Positions 33,675 through 41,469 of a stretch of DNA of 64,000 bases are shown in pieces (within the stretch, counting starts at the first letter, position 1; each line of letters opens with the position of its first letter). The stretch spans positions 1 through 64,000 of the forward strand of contig CBDFGB010000004.1 in the NCBI GenBank assembly GCA_965246915.1. Reading direction: 5' to 3'. Source of the stretch: CAVRQM01 sp965246915 (GTDB taxonomy: Bacteria; Pseudomonadota; Alphaproteobacteria; Acetobacterales; Acetobacteraceae). The position numbers and the translations under genes are program-made. Under the pieces are notes generated by a model. The model saw only the letters and a program-made list of their open reading frames with translations, was not told the origin of the DNA and ran no database searches.

Positions 33675-34043
33675 GTGGTGGCGGCCTACAAGGGCAACGA
33701 CTTCAATGAACGGGCGAAGCACGCCGCTGAGGCGAAGAAGGCGATGGTGGAGCGTTTCCGTGCCAAGCCGGGCCCGGACGACCCCGCCGTTCAGGAGCGC
33801 ATCGCCCAGCAGAAAGCCATTGCCGAGGCGCGCGCCGCACGGGCCGCCGAGCGGGAGGTCGCCAAGCAGGCCGAACTCGCCCGGATCGCCGAGGAGAAGG
33901 CCCGCTTGGCGGCCGAGCAGGCCGCGCGCGAGGCCGAAGAACGCGCGCGCGAGGTCGCACGAAAGCTGGAGGAAGCCCAGCTCGAGGCCAAGCGGAAAGC
34001 GGCGCGCGATGCCCGCTATGCCGCGCGCAAGGCGCGGCGCTGA
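33675..34043 (+). CDS. DUF6481-like coiled-coil protein
   Basis: Short charged protein of a conserved alphaproteobacterial family, role unknown. Seen: 122 aa; YKGNDFNERAKHAAEAKKAM at the N-terminus, then a long Ala/Glu/Arg-rich helix of heptad character (AAREAEERAREVARKLEEAQ). GTG at 33675 with GGAG 7 nt upstream is chosen because the family starts at the YKGNDFNER segment; an ATG at 33642 would add eleven residues. Likely forms a coiled coil in the cytoplasm. Confidence 0.75.
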   Translation: MVAAYKGNDFNERAKHAAEAKKAMVERFRAKPGPDDPAVQERIAQQKAIAEARAARAAEREVAKQAELARIAEEKARLAAEQAAREAEERAREVARKLEEAQLEAKRKAARDARYAARKARR

Positions 34044-34046
34044 CGA

Positions 34047-34901
34047 TCAGGCGGCGGCGGAGATCAGCCAGATCGCGCCGCCAAGGACCACGCCGTCGGG
34101 TCCCTGACGGCGGGTGAACTCCGCCCGTATCGCTGCTTCGGCGGCGTCGTGGCTCGGCTGGTCGGCATCGCGCACGGCCCTGGCGACGGGCCCGATCCGC
34201 ATCGCCCGCGCCGCGGCGAGGGCCGCCTCGCCTGGCCCGCCCATCACGATCGTCGTGTCGTGGGAATCGACGGCAATCGCGGAAAACCCTGCTTCCGCCA
34301 GAATTCCGCCGACCCGGTTCGGATCGGCGAAGGCGAACGGACCCGGCGCGTGCGGATCCGACGGTGCCTGCGGCGGCAGATGAGGCAGGGCGGCACCAAG
34401 TGGGACGTTCGCCCAGTCGTTGTCGGCGAGAGGCCGCCAGACGGCCATCACCAGCCGGCCGCCCGGTGCCAGGGCCTGCCTTATGTTGGCGAACGCGGCC
34501 ACCGGATCGTCAAAGAACATCACGCCGAAACGGGAGAAGACGAGGTTGGCGGTGCGCGCGAACGGGTGGGTCGAGGCGTCGGCCTCGATCAGCCGCGCCG
34601 GATGCAGTCCGACGATGCGTTCCGCGGCGCGCGCGAGCATCACGGCGGACACGTCGACGCCGAGCACTGATCCCTGCGGCCCGACACGACGCGCCAGTTC
34701 GATCACCGTGGCGCCGCAACCGCAGCCAATGTCGACGACGTTCTCGCCCAACCGGGCGGCCGCGCGGTCGAGGACGACCTGCGTGAGCGGTGCGAACATC
34801 GCGTCGATCTCGTCCTGGAACGTCGCCCAGTTCTGGCCAACGTCGGAGTTCCAGTAGGCGACCTGATCGGCGTTCGGCTCGGCCGTTGCCGTCTCGGACA
34901 T
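34047..34901 (-). CDS. Class I SAM-dependent methyltransferase
   Basis: Seen: 284 aa; motif I VVDIGCGCGATVIELARR near residue 55, VLGVDVSAVML, and post-motif LVFSRFGVMFFDDP, typical of the UbiE/SAM methyltransferase fold. Substrate unknown. The ends are close: it ends 3 bp after the DUF6481 gene's stop and starts 97 bp from crtI on the opposite strand. Being beside crtI it might modify a carotenoid or quinone, but unrelated small-molecule targets are equally possible. Confidence 0.82.
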   Translation of the reverse strand: MSETATAEPNADQVAYWNSDVGQNWATFQDEIDAMFAPLTQVVLDRAAARLGENVVDIGCGCGATVIELARRVGPQGSVLGVDVSAVMLARAAERIVGLHPARLIEADASTHPFARTANLVFSRFGVMFFDDPVAAFANIRQALAPGGRLVMAVWRPLADNDWANVPLGAALPHLPPQAPSDPHAPGPFAFADPNRVGGILAEAGFSAIAVDSHDTTIVMGGPGEAALAAARAMRIGPVARAVRDADQPSHDAAEAAIRAEFTRRQGPDGVVLGGAIWLISAAA

Positions 34902-34995
34902 GGCGTCCTCCCCTGGTGAGCCGCAAGCTACCGTGTGGGGGCTGGCCGAGCAAATCGGGTCTAGGCGGGGTGTCAGTTGCTTGTTACGCTTCGAC

Positions 34996-35013
34996 TGTAT
35001 GCTTGACGTGACA
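34996..35013. promoter_or_regulatory. PpsR/CrtJ-type box at the crtI start
   Basis: TGT-N12-ACA (TGTATGCTTGACGTGACA), the consensus recognised by PpsR/CrtJ, the light/redox repressor of photosynthesis genes. It overlaps the annotated ATG (34999), so a bound repressor would lie at or just beyond the transcription start, or the true start codon lies downstream. Sequence seen directly; regulation is inferred. Confidence 0.65.
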
Positions 35014-36534
35014 GTCGACGCGCCGCCCGCTGCGCCGCCCCTGGATGGGGGCGGGCGACCGCATGCGGTGGTGATCGGCAGCGGGTTCGGTGGTCTGGCC
35101 GCGGCGGTGCGGCTTGGTGCCCGCGGCTATCGCGTGACGGTGCTGGAGCGTCTGGATCAGCCGGGCGGCCGGGCGCGGGTCTTCCGCCAAGACGGGTTTA
35201 TGTTCGACGCCGGTCCGACAATCGTCACCGCGCCCTTCCTGTTCGAAGACCTTTGGGCGCTCTGCGGCCGCCGGATGCACGACGACGTCGAATTGCGTCC
35301 GGTCACCCCGTTCTACCGCATTCGTTTCGAAGACGGACGACTGTTCGATACGACGGGCGATCCGGCCGCGATGCGCGCCGAAATTTCGCGGTTCAATCCG
35401 GCGGACGTCGCCGGCTATGAGCGGTTCCTCAAGGCGAGCGAGGCGCGCTGCCGCGTCGGGTTCGAGCGCTTCGGCCATATCCCGTTCGGCGCGTTCGGCG
35501 ATATGCTGCGCGTGCTGCCGGACCTGCTGCGGCTCGGGGCGTTCGGCACCGTGCATTCGCTGGTGGCGCGGCACATCGCCGATCCGGCGCTGCGCCAGGC
35601 GTTCAGCTTCCATCCGCTGCTGGTGGGCGGCAATCCGTTCGCGGCCAGTTCGATCTATGGCCTGATCGCGTTTCTCGAACGGAACTGGGGCGTGCATTTC
35701 GCGATGGGCGGAACCGGCCGGCTGGTCGAAGGGCTGGCGGGACTGATCGAAGGGCAGGGCGGTGAGGTGCGATGCAACGCTGACGTCGCGCGCATCGTCG
35801 TTTCGGGCCGCCGCGCGACGGGGGTTGTGCTGACCTCCGGCGAGACCATTCCCGCCGCCGTCGTGGTGTCCAACGCCTGCGCCGCGCACACGTATCGAAA
35901 TTTGTTGTCGGATGTGACGCGAAAACGTTGGACCGACCGGCGGGTGGCACGGGCACGCTACTCCATGGGTCTGTTCGTCTGGTATTTCGGCACGAAACGC
36001 CGGTATCCGAACGTGGCGCATCACACCATCCTTCTTGGCCCGCGCTACCGCGAGTTGTTGCGTGACGTCTTCACGCGGAAGGTGCTGGCCGAGGATTTCA
36101 GCCTGTATCTGCATCGACCGACGGAGACCGATCCGTCTCTGGCGCCGGAGGGATGCGATGCGTTCTACGTGCTGTCGCCGGTGCCCAATCTCGCGTCCGG
36201 GATCGATTGGGCGCGGGCCGCCGAGCCGTATCGACAAGCGATCGCGGCGCATCTGTCGGCGACGGTGCTGCCCGATCTGGAGGCCAATGTCGTGACGTCG
36301 CGTGTGATGACGCCGCAACATTTTGCGGACGAATTGCTGTCGTATCAGGGTGCCGGGTTCGGGATGGAGCCGATCCTGACTCAGAGCGCCTGGTTTCGTC
36401 CGCACAACCGCTCCGAGGAGATCGAGCGGCTGTATCTGGTGGGGGCGGGGACCCACCCTGGCGCCGGTCTGCCCGGCGTCCTCTCATCCGCCCGCGTGCT
36501 CGATCAGGTGGTCCCTCATGCCGCGCTCGTCTGA
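34999..36534 (+). CDS. crtI: Phytoene desaturase
   Basis: FAD-dependent enzyme desaturating phytoene to neurosporene or lycopene. Seen: 511 aa; dinucleotide motif HAVVIGSGFGGLAAAVRL near residue 23, GGRARVFRQDGFMFDAGPT, and the C-terminal GAGTHPGAGLPGVLSSARV of CrtI-type desaturases. ATG at 34999 was chosen as first in-frame Met, yet a PpsR box overlaps it; GTG at 35008 or later could be the true start. Overlaps crtB by 17 bp, so the two are coupled. Confidence 0.94.
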   Translation: MLDVTVDAPPAAPPLDGGGRPHAVVIGSGFGGLAAAVRLGARGYRVTVLERLDQPGGRARVFRQDGFMFDAGPTIVTAPFLFEDLWALCGRRMHDDVELRPVTPFYRIRFEDGRLFDTTGDPAAMRAEISRFNPADVAGYERFLKASEARCRVGFERFGHIPFGAFGDMLRVLPDLLRLGAFGTVHSLVARHIADPALRQAFSFHPLLVGGNPFAASSIYGLIAFLERNWGVHFAMGGTGRLVEGLAGLIEGQGGEVRCNADVARIVVSGRRATGVVLTSGETIPAAVVVSNACAAHTYRNLLSDVTRKRWTDRRVARARYSMGLFVWYFGTKRRYPNVAHHTILLGPRYRELLRDVFTRKVLAEDFSLYLHRPTETDPSLAPEGCDAFYVLSPVPNLASGIDWARAAEPYRQAIAAHLSATVLPDLEANVVTSRVMTPQHFADELLSYQGAGFGMEPILTQSAWFRPHNRSEEIERLYLVGAGTHPGAGLPGVLSSARVLDQVVPHAALV

Positions 36535-37534
36535 CCTCGCCGCTTGTCGCGACATGCTGCGCACCGGCTCGCGCAGTTTTCACGCCGCCTCGATGCTGCT
36601 GCCGGCGCGCGTGGCCGACCCAGCCGTGGCGCTCTATGCCTTCTGTCGGCTCGCCGACGACGCGGTGGATTGCGGCGGCGGCAAGCGGCCGGCGGTGGAG
36701 CGGCTGCGCGAGCGGCTGGCCCGGGCTTACGACGGCATGCCGGCCGCCCACCCGGCCGACCGCGCGCTGGCCGAGGTGGTCGAGCGTTTCGCCATGCCGC
36801 GCGCGCTGCCCGAGGCGCTGCTGGAGGGGCTGGCCTGGGACGCGGAGGGACGGCGCTACGAAGATCTATCGGCGTTGCTGGACTATGCCGCGCGGGTGGC
36901 CGGCGCGGTGGGCGCCATGATGGCCGTCGTCATGGGGGCACGCGGCGCGGTGGCGCGCGCCTGCGACCTGGGGTGCGCCATGCAGCTGACCAACATCGCG
37001 CGCGATGTGGGTGAGGATGCGCGGGCGGGCCGGCTGTATCTACCGCGGCAATGGCTGCTGGAGGCCGGCATCGATCCGGACGGGTTCCTTGCCGACCCGC
37101 GTCCGTCTCCGGCGCTGGCCGGCGTGGTGGCGCGGCTGCTGACCGTTGCGGACTCGCTGTACGAACGGGGCGAGCGCGGGATCGGCGACCTGCCGCTCGA
37201 TTGCCGCCCCGGCATTTCCGCCGCGCGATTGCTGTATGCGGAGATCGGCCGCGAGGTGGAACGCCGCGGCTGCGATTCGGTGAGCGGTCGCGCCGTGGTG
37301 TCCGGGCGGCGCAAGGCCGCGTTGCTCGCGCGGGCGATGGTCGAGACGGCGCTCGCGCGGCCCGGCGAAGCCGCACCGTCGTTGGCCGAGACTCGCTATC
37401 TCGTGCGGGCAGTGCAGGCGACGCCGTGGCCTGTCCGGCAGGTCGCGTCACGCGGGGTGCGGGGGCGCGCGTTGTGGGTGCTGGATCTGTTCGAGCAGCT
37501 GGAGCGCCGCGACTCGCTGCGGGCGCGAGGCTGA
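36518..37534 (+). CDS. crtB: Phytoene synthase
   Basis: Condenses two GGPP into phytoene, the entry to carotenoids. Seen: 338 aa; the Asp-rich motif FCRLADDAVD near residue 47 and NIARDVGEDARAGR near residue 158, both Mg-pyrophosphate-binding. ATG at 36518 overlaps the crtI end. Followed by a 46-aa membrane peptide gene. Arrangement crtI-crtB is standard in purple bacteria. Confidence 0.95.
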   Translation: MPRSSDLAACRDMLRTGSRSFHAASMLLPARVADPAVALYAFCRLADDAVDCGGGKRPAVERLRERLARAYDGMPAAHPADRALAEVVERFAMPRALPEALLEGLAWDAEGRRYEDLSALLDYAARVAGAVGAMMAVVMGARGAVARACDLGCAMQLTNIARDVGEDARAGRLYLPRQWLLEAGIDPDGFLADPRPSPALAGVVARLLTVADSLYERGERGIGDLPLDCRPGISAARLLYAEIGREVERRGCDSVSGRAVVSGRRKAALLARAMVETALARPGEAAPSLAETRYLVRAVQATPWPVRQVASRGVRGRALWVLDLFEQLERRDSLRARG

Positions 37535-37538
37535 CGCC

Positions 37539-37679
37539 ATGACGGGCATCATGTTCGAGGGCTTGATTTTTGGCGGGGCGGCGGTCGCCTGGGGTGTTTG
37601 GGAGCTGCTGATGCTACGGAAGGCGAACCGGCGGGCGTCGGAGAAGGATCAGTCAGGCGGCGGCAAATCGGGAACCTGA
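37539..37679 (+). CDS. Small single-span membrane peptide downstream of crtB
   Basis: Forty-six codons found by reading between crtB and the next gene: starts MTGIMFEGLIFGGAAVAWGV, a single helix (GLIFGGAAVAWGVWELLML), then a basic, Ser/Gly-rich tail ending KSGT. ATG lies 4 bp after the crtB stop, and the next gene starts 10 bp after its stop, so it fits the operon. Shape resembles small single-span helper peptides, but I recognise no family. Reality is plausible, not proven. Confidence 0.5.
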   Translation: MTGIMFEGLIFGGAAVAWGVWELLMLRKANRRASEKDQSGGGKSGT

Positions 37680-37689
37680 GCGAAAGGCC

Positions 37690-38115
37690 ATGACGTCGCC
37701 ATCGCGGCGGCTCGTAGAGCGATTTTACGACGACGTCTGGAACAAGGCCGACGAAGTCGCGGCAGCAGAGATTCTGGCGCTCGAGTTTCGGTTCAGGGCG
37801 TCGCTTGGTCCGGAACGAATTGGCCCGGCGGCGTTCATTGACTACATGCGTTCGATCCATGCCGCGTTGCGCGGTTACACCTGCAGCATCATCGATCTGA
37901 TCGAGAGCGGCGATCGGGTCGCCGCGCGGATGGACTTTCGCGGCGTGCATCAGGGCGTGTTCTTCGGCGTGCCGGCGACCGGCCGCGAGATAGCCTGGAG
38001 TGGCGGCGCGTTCTTCACGACGAATGGGCTGCAGATCGTCGAGTCGTGGGTTCTCGGCGACATAGATGCCGTCAAACAGCAACTCGGCGCGGGGCCGGAG
38101 ACGTCTTTCTCCTAG
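37690..38115 (+). CDS. SnoaL-like ester cyclase domain protein
   Basis: Seen: 141 aa of the SnoaL/ester-cyclase NTF2-like fold: LVERFYDDVWNKADEVAAAE opening, GPAAFIDYMRSIHAALRGYT, ARMDFRGVHQG and GGAFFTTNGLQIVESW. The family has His/Asp active-site pockets for polyketide cyclisation, but most bacterial members have no known substrate. Probably the last gene after crtI-crtB; convergent with crtC, 24 bp apart. A role in carotenoid metabolism is possible but unproven. Confidence 0.78.
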   Translation: MTSPSRRLVERFYDDVWNKADEVAAAEILALEFRFRASLGPERIGPAAFIDYMRSIHAALRGYTCSIIDLIESGDRVAARMDFRGVHQGVFFGVPATGREIAWSGGAFFTTNGLQIVESWVLGDIDAVKQQLGAGPETSFS

Positions 38116-38139
38116 CGACGGCACGGGCATGGCCGCGGG

Positions 38140-39080
38140 TCACGACCAGCGTGGCATTCGGAACGGCAACATCGCCTGCACCCACGGCGCGCGGAAGCGG
38201 TCGAGCGACAGGCTCTCGTGCATCGCGACGACGTCCTCGCTGCCGAGCCGGGTCGCCAGTTCGGAGCGGGCGTAGAACGGCGCGTCGACCAGCGTGCGGA
38301 TGACGCGCGGCGAGGCACCAGGATCGGCACGGGTCTCGCGCGCGACGCCCCATCGCGTGGTCGGCAACGGCACGATCGGCAATGGCGCGTTCGGCTCGGA
38401 CGAAACCGTCCCATCGCCGCCGACCCGCAGCGAAACAAGATGCCGCCCGCCATCCCTGCGGCTCACGTCATACAGCAGCGCCGTGCCGTCGCGCAGCGCC
38501 GCGCGGGACCAATCCCAGCGGACGAAATCCTCCTCCATCGGCCGCGCGCCTGCATTGCTGTCTAAATAGCCTTTGCCCGACCAGCGCAGCCCGGGAAGCG
38601 GCATGTCCACCTCGACCCGTGAGGCCGGCGCCATCGGCGACCAGCGGTGCCGCCCGGCGGCGTCCAGGCTCTCGGTATGGCCGGTCAGCGCGCGCGGATG
38701 CACGCGGACCGTGCCGCGAATGCGGCGGGGCAGGGGGCAGCCGATCTCGTCGATCCGGAACAGCAGCGAATCGCCGTCCCAGGACAAGCTGCTCGGCCCG
38801 ATCGCCAAATGCGTCGCGTCGCGCGACAGCGCGCCGCGCCCGCGCTCCGTCATCGCCCAGCGGCCGCGCGGGCCGTATAGGGCGACGTTCAGCGTACAGA
38901 AATTCTCCGGATCGCCGCCGCCGCGCCGGCGCGCCCAGGCATAGTACGGCGAGAACACGCTGCCGATGAAGGCGATCAGCGTGATGCCGTGCCCGTCCTC
39001 GGTCAGCGCGTCGACATACCACCAGACATAGCCGCCTTTCGGGACGACCCCGTCGAAGCGAGGTCCGCAAGAATCGCCCG
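38140..39080 (-). CDS. crtC: Hydroxyneurosporene synthase (carotenoid 1,2-hydratase), start uncertain
   Basis: Adds water across the C-1,2 bond of neurosporene/lycopene for spirilloxanthin or spheroidene synthesis. Seen: about 310 aa; conserved N-terminal FDGVVPKGGYVWWYVDALTE, AFIGSVFSPYYAWARR and the C-terminal APWVQAMLPFRMPRWS. The 5' boundary given here is the start of homology, not a start codon: no in-frame ATG, GTG or TTG lies within 180 bp upstream, and the nearest (39267 GTG, 39345 ATG) are deep in crtD. Overlaps crtD by about 78 bp in a different frame. See finding. Confidence 0.85.
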
Positions 39081-40502
39081 CGCGGAAAAGCGGCCCGACA
39101 ACGCTGCCATCGGCAGGCCCGGCCCCGGATGCGCGCTGCCCCCCGCCAGATACAGGCCCGGCAGGCGGGACCGGGACGGCGGCCGGCTGAACGACGCCCG
39201 CCAGCCGTGCTGCGCCGGGCCGTACAGGGCGCCCCCCGTCGCCGGGAACAGGTGCTCCCACTGCCCCGGCCCCGTCCGCACCGATTCCGGACTTCGCAAC
39301 GTCAGGCCGCAGCGTTGCAGCAGGCTCGTCATCGCGGTCTCGCATGCCGCCATCTCCGTGTCAGACATTGCATCGCCGACGGCCGGCGCGTTGACCAGGC
39401 ACAGCAGTCGCTCCGGCCCATCGCCGGTCGCCTCGTCGCCGCGATCCTGCGCGCAGACATAGACGGTGGGCGCGCGCGGCAGGCGGCGGTGGCGGAAGAT
39501 GTCCTCGAATTCGCTCTCGTAGGCGTCGCCGAAGAAGACGTTGTGGCGCAGCAAGGCAAATCCGTCCGTGGTCGTCCGCATCGCCCAGGTGACCGCCGAC
39601 AGCGACCGTGCGCCGGGCGTCGCGACCGCGCGCGCCGCGTCCGGCCCGAGCAGCGCGGCCGCAAGCGCCGCCGCGTCGCCGTTGAACAGCACCGCGTCGG
39701 CCGGCACGCTCTCCCCATCCGAGAGCGTCACGCCGGTCGCCCGACCGGAGTGCGTGGCGATGCCGGCCACATCGACGCCATATCGGAAAACCGCGCCGCG
39801 ATCCGCCGCCGCCCGGGCAAGGCCGGCCGCGATGCGGTGCATGCCGCCATCGACGGCCCAGACGCCTTCTTGTTCGACATGGGCGATCAGCATCAGCGTG
39901 GCCGGCGCGTCGAACGGCGAGGAGCCGCTGTAGGTCGCGTACCGCCCGAACAACTGCCAGAGCCGAGGATCCGCGAAATGCTCGCCGAGCGCCCGCCACA
40001 GGGTCTGGAACGGCGCGATGGTCCACATCGCGGCGACCCCCGCGCTGGCGGTCAGCGACAGCGGCGTCGGCTGCGCGGTGCGGAGGAACGGCCCCTCCAG
40101 CGTGTCCCAGATCTTCGTCGCCCGGGCGCAGAACGCGAGATAGCCGCGCGCCTCGGCGGCCCCCGCGAAGTCGCCGATCGCCTCGGCTGACCGGTCTTTG
40201 TCGGCGAACAAGTCCAGCCGTTCTCGCTCGCTCCAGGCATGCCGCGCCAGAACCCGCAGCGGCGTCAGGGCGAAGGGCATGTCCGCTCCAGCCTCGGCCA
40301 AAATCTCCTCCCAGATCGGGCGCAGCGTGAAGACCGTGGGACCCGCGTCGATGGCGACGCCGCCCGCCGTCACCTGCCGCAGTTTGCCGCCCGGCGTCGC
40401 CGCCCGTTCCAGCACGGTGACGGCCACGCCACGCGCGGACAGCAGAAGGGCGGCGACCAGCCCCGCCACCCCCGCGCCGACGATGACCACACGCTTGTCC
40501 AA
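39003..40502 (-). CDS. crtD: Methoxyneurosporene/1-hydroxycarotenoid 3,4-desaturase
   Basis: FAD-dependent desaturase acting after CrtC on hydroxylated carotenoids. Seen: 499 aa; dinucleotide motif VVIVGAGVAGLVAALLL at the N-terminus, GGKLRQVTAGGVAIDAGPTV, GGSAHPGPGLPMAALSGR near the C-terminus. Start is TTG at 40502; GTG four codons in is an alternative. The tail after ILADLAST (GSSRKAAMSGGMSTR) appears extra compared with relatives and runs into crtC. Divergent from crtE with a strong PpsR-like dyad between. Confidence 0.92.
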   Translation of the reverse strand: MDKRVVIVGAGVAGLVAALLLSARGVAVTVLERAATPGGKLRQVTAGGVAIDAGPTVFTLRPIWEEILAEAGADMPFALTPLRVLARHAWSERERLDLFADKDRSAEAIGDFAGAAEARGYLAFCARATKIWDTLEGPFLRTAQPTPLSLTASAGVAAMWTIAPFQTLWRALGEHFADPRLWQLFGRYATYSGSSPFDAPATLMLIAHVEQEGVWAVDGGMHRIAAGLARAAADRGAVFRYGVDVAGIATHSGRATGVTLSDGESVPADAVLFNGDAAALAAALLGPDAARAVATPGARSLSAVTWAMRTTTDGFALLRHNVFFGDAYESEFEDIFRHRRLPRAPTVYVCAQDRGDEATGDGPERLLCLVNAPAVGDAMSDTEMAACETAMTSLLQRCGLTLRSPESVRTGPGQWEHLFPATGGALYGPAQHGWRASFSRPPSRSRLPGLYLAGGSAHPGPGLPMAALSGRFSARAILADLASTGSSRKAAMSGGMSTR

Positions 40503-40523
40503 ACCCGAAGATCCCGGTTGACG

Positions 40524-40549
40524 TGAGTGTCAACTTAGCATGACACTCA
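40524..40549. promoter_or_regulatory. PpsR/CrtJ-type operator, crtD/crtE divergent promoter
   Basis: TGAGTGTCA and TGACACTCA form perfect 9-bp arms around 8 nt; inside lies TGTCAACTTAGCATGACA, exactly TGT-N12-ACA (40528-40545). A TTGACG (40518) just upstream may be a -35 element for crtE. Seen directly; repressor identity inferred from the known consensus. Confidence 0.82.
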
Positions 40550-40583
40550 TATCGACAAGCAAGGCTGACAAACGGAGGTCGGG

Positions 40584-41453
40584 ATGGACGCCGTGACTCG
40601 CATCGAACGGGCGCTGAGCACATCCCTGACACGGGCCGAGGGACGGGGATCGCCGCCTCTGCTCGGCGCGTCCATGCGCCACGCGGTCTTTCCGGGTGGC
40701 GCCCGCATTCGCCCGCGGCTGTGTCTTGCGGTCGCCGCGGCCTGCGGCGACCCGGAGCCGGCGGTGTCCGACGCCGCGGCCGCCGCGATCGAGCTGCTGC
40801 ACTGCGCCTCCCTGGTGCATGACGACCTGCCCTGCTTCGATGACGCCGATACGCGGCGCGGCCGGCCCAGTGTGCACGCGGCGTACGGCCAGCCGCTCGC
40901 GGTCCTGGCCGGCGATGCGCTGATCGTGCTCGCCTTCCAGACGCTGGCGTGGAACGCCGCCGGCTCGCCGCACAGCCTGGCCGCGCTGACGCTGACCATC
41001 GCACGGGCGGTCGGCATGCCGGGCGGGATCTGCGCCGGGCAGGCGTGGGAGTGCGAACCGGCGTGCGACCTCGCCGAGTATCAGCGGGCGAAGACCGCCT
41101 CGCTGTTCGCCGCCGCCACCGTGGCGGGCGCCACCGCGGCGACCGCGCCGGCCGCCAATACGTGGCAGACGCTGGGCGAGCGGCTGGGCGAGGCATTTCA
41201 GGTCGCCGACGATTTGGCTGACGTCGTGAGCAGTCCGGCCGACCTCGGCAAGCCGATCGGCCAGGATTGTGCCCTCGGCCGGCCGAATGCGGTCCGGCAG
41301 TTCGGGTTGGACGGCGCGATCAAGTTGTTTCGCGACCTTGCCGGCGAGGCGATCGACTCGATTCCGGCCTGCCCCGGCCGCGCCGAGTTGCAGGGCGCGA
41401 TCCTGGCCGAGAGCGGCCGATTGCTGCCCAAGGAGCTGCGTCACGCCGCCTGA
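40584..41453 (+). CDS. crtE: Geranylgeranyl diphosphate synthase
   Basis: Makes C20 GGPP for carotenoids and bacteriochlorophyll phytol. Seen: 289 aa; first Asp-rich motif DDLPCFDDADTRRG near residue 80 and the second FQVADDLADV near residue 210; GGARIRPRL and CAGQAWECE are conserved. First gene of the crtE-crtF-bchCXYZ-puf superoperon. ATG at 40584, with GGAGGT of the upstream ACGGAGGTCGGG as ribosome site. Confidence 0.95.
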   Translation: MDAVTRIERALSTSLTRAEGRGSPPLLGASMRHAVFPGGARIRPRLCLAVAAACGDPEPAVSDAAAAAIELLHCASLVHDDLPCFDDADTRRGRPSVHAAYGQPLAVLAGDALIVLAFQTLAWNAAGSPHSLAALTLTIARAVGMPGGICAGQAWECEPACDLAEYQRAKTASLFAAATVAGATAATAPAANTWQTLGERLGEAFQVADDLADVVSSPADLGKPIGQDCALGRPNAVRQFGLDGAIKLFRDLAGEAIDSIPACPGRAELQGAILAESGRLLPKELRHAA

Positions 41454-41469
41454 CGCCCTTTCGCTCGGC

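Noticed and set aside
34902..38139. Expected crtA next to crtI
   Set aside because: Not present; genes after crtB are a small membrane peptide and a SnoaL-like protein. It may be elsewhere.
39361..41196. 611-codon minus-strand frame overlapping crtD and the antisense of crtE
   Set aside because: Arg/Pro-rich low complexity and crosses the crtD/crtE operator.
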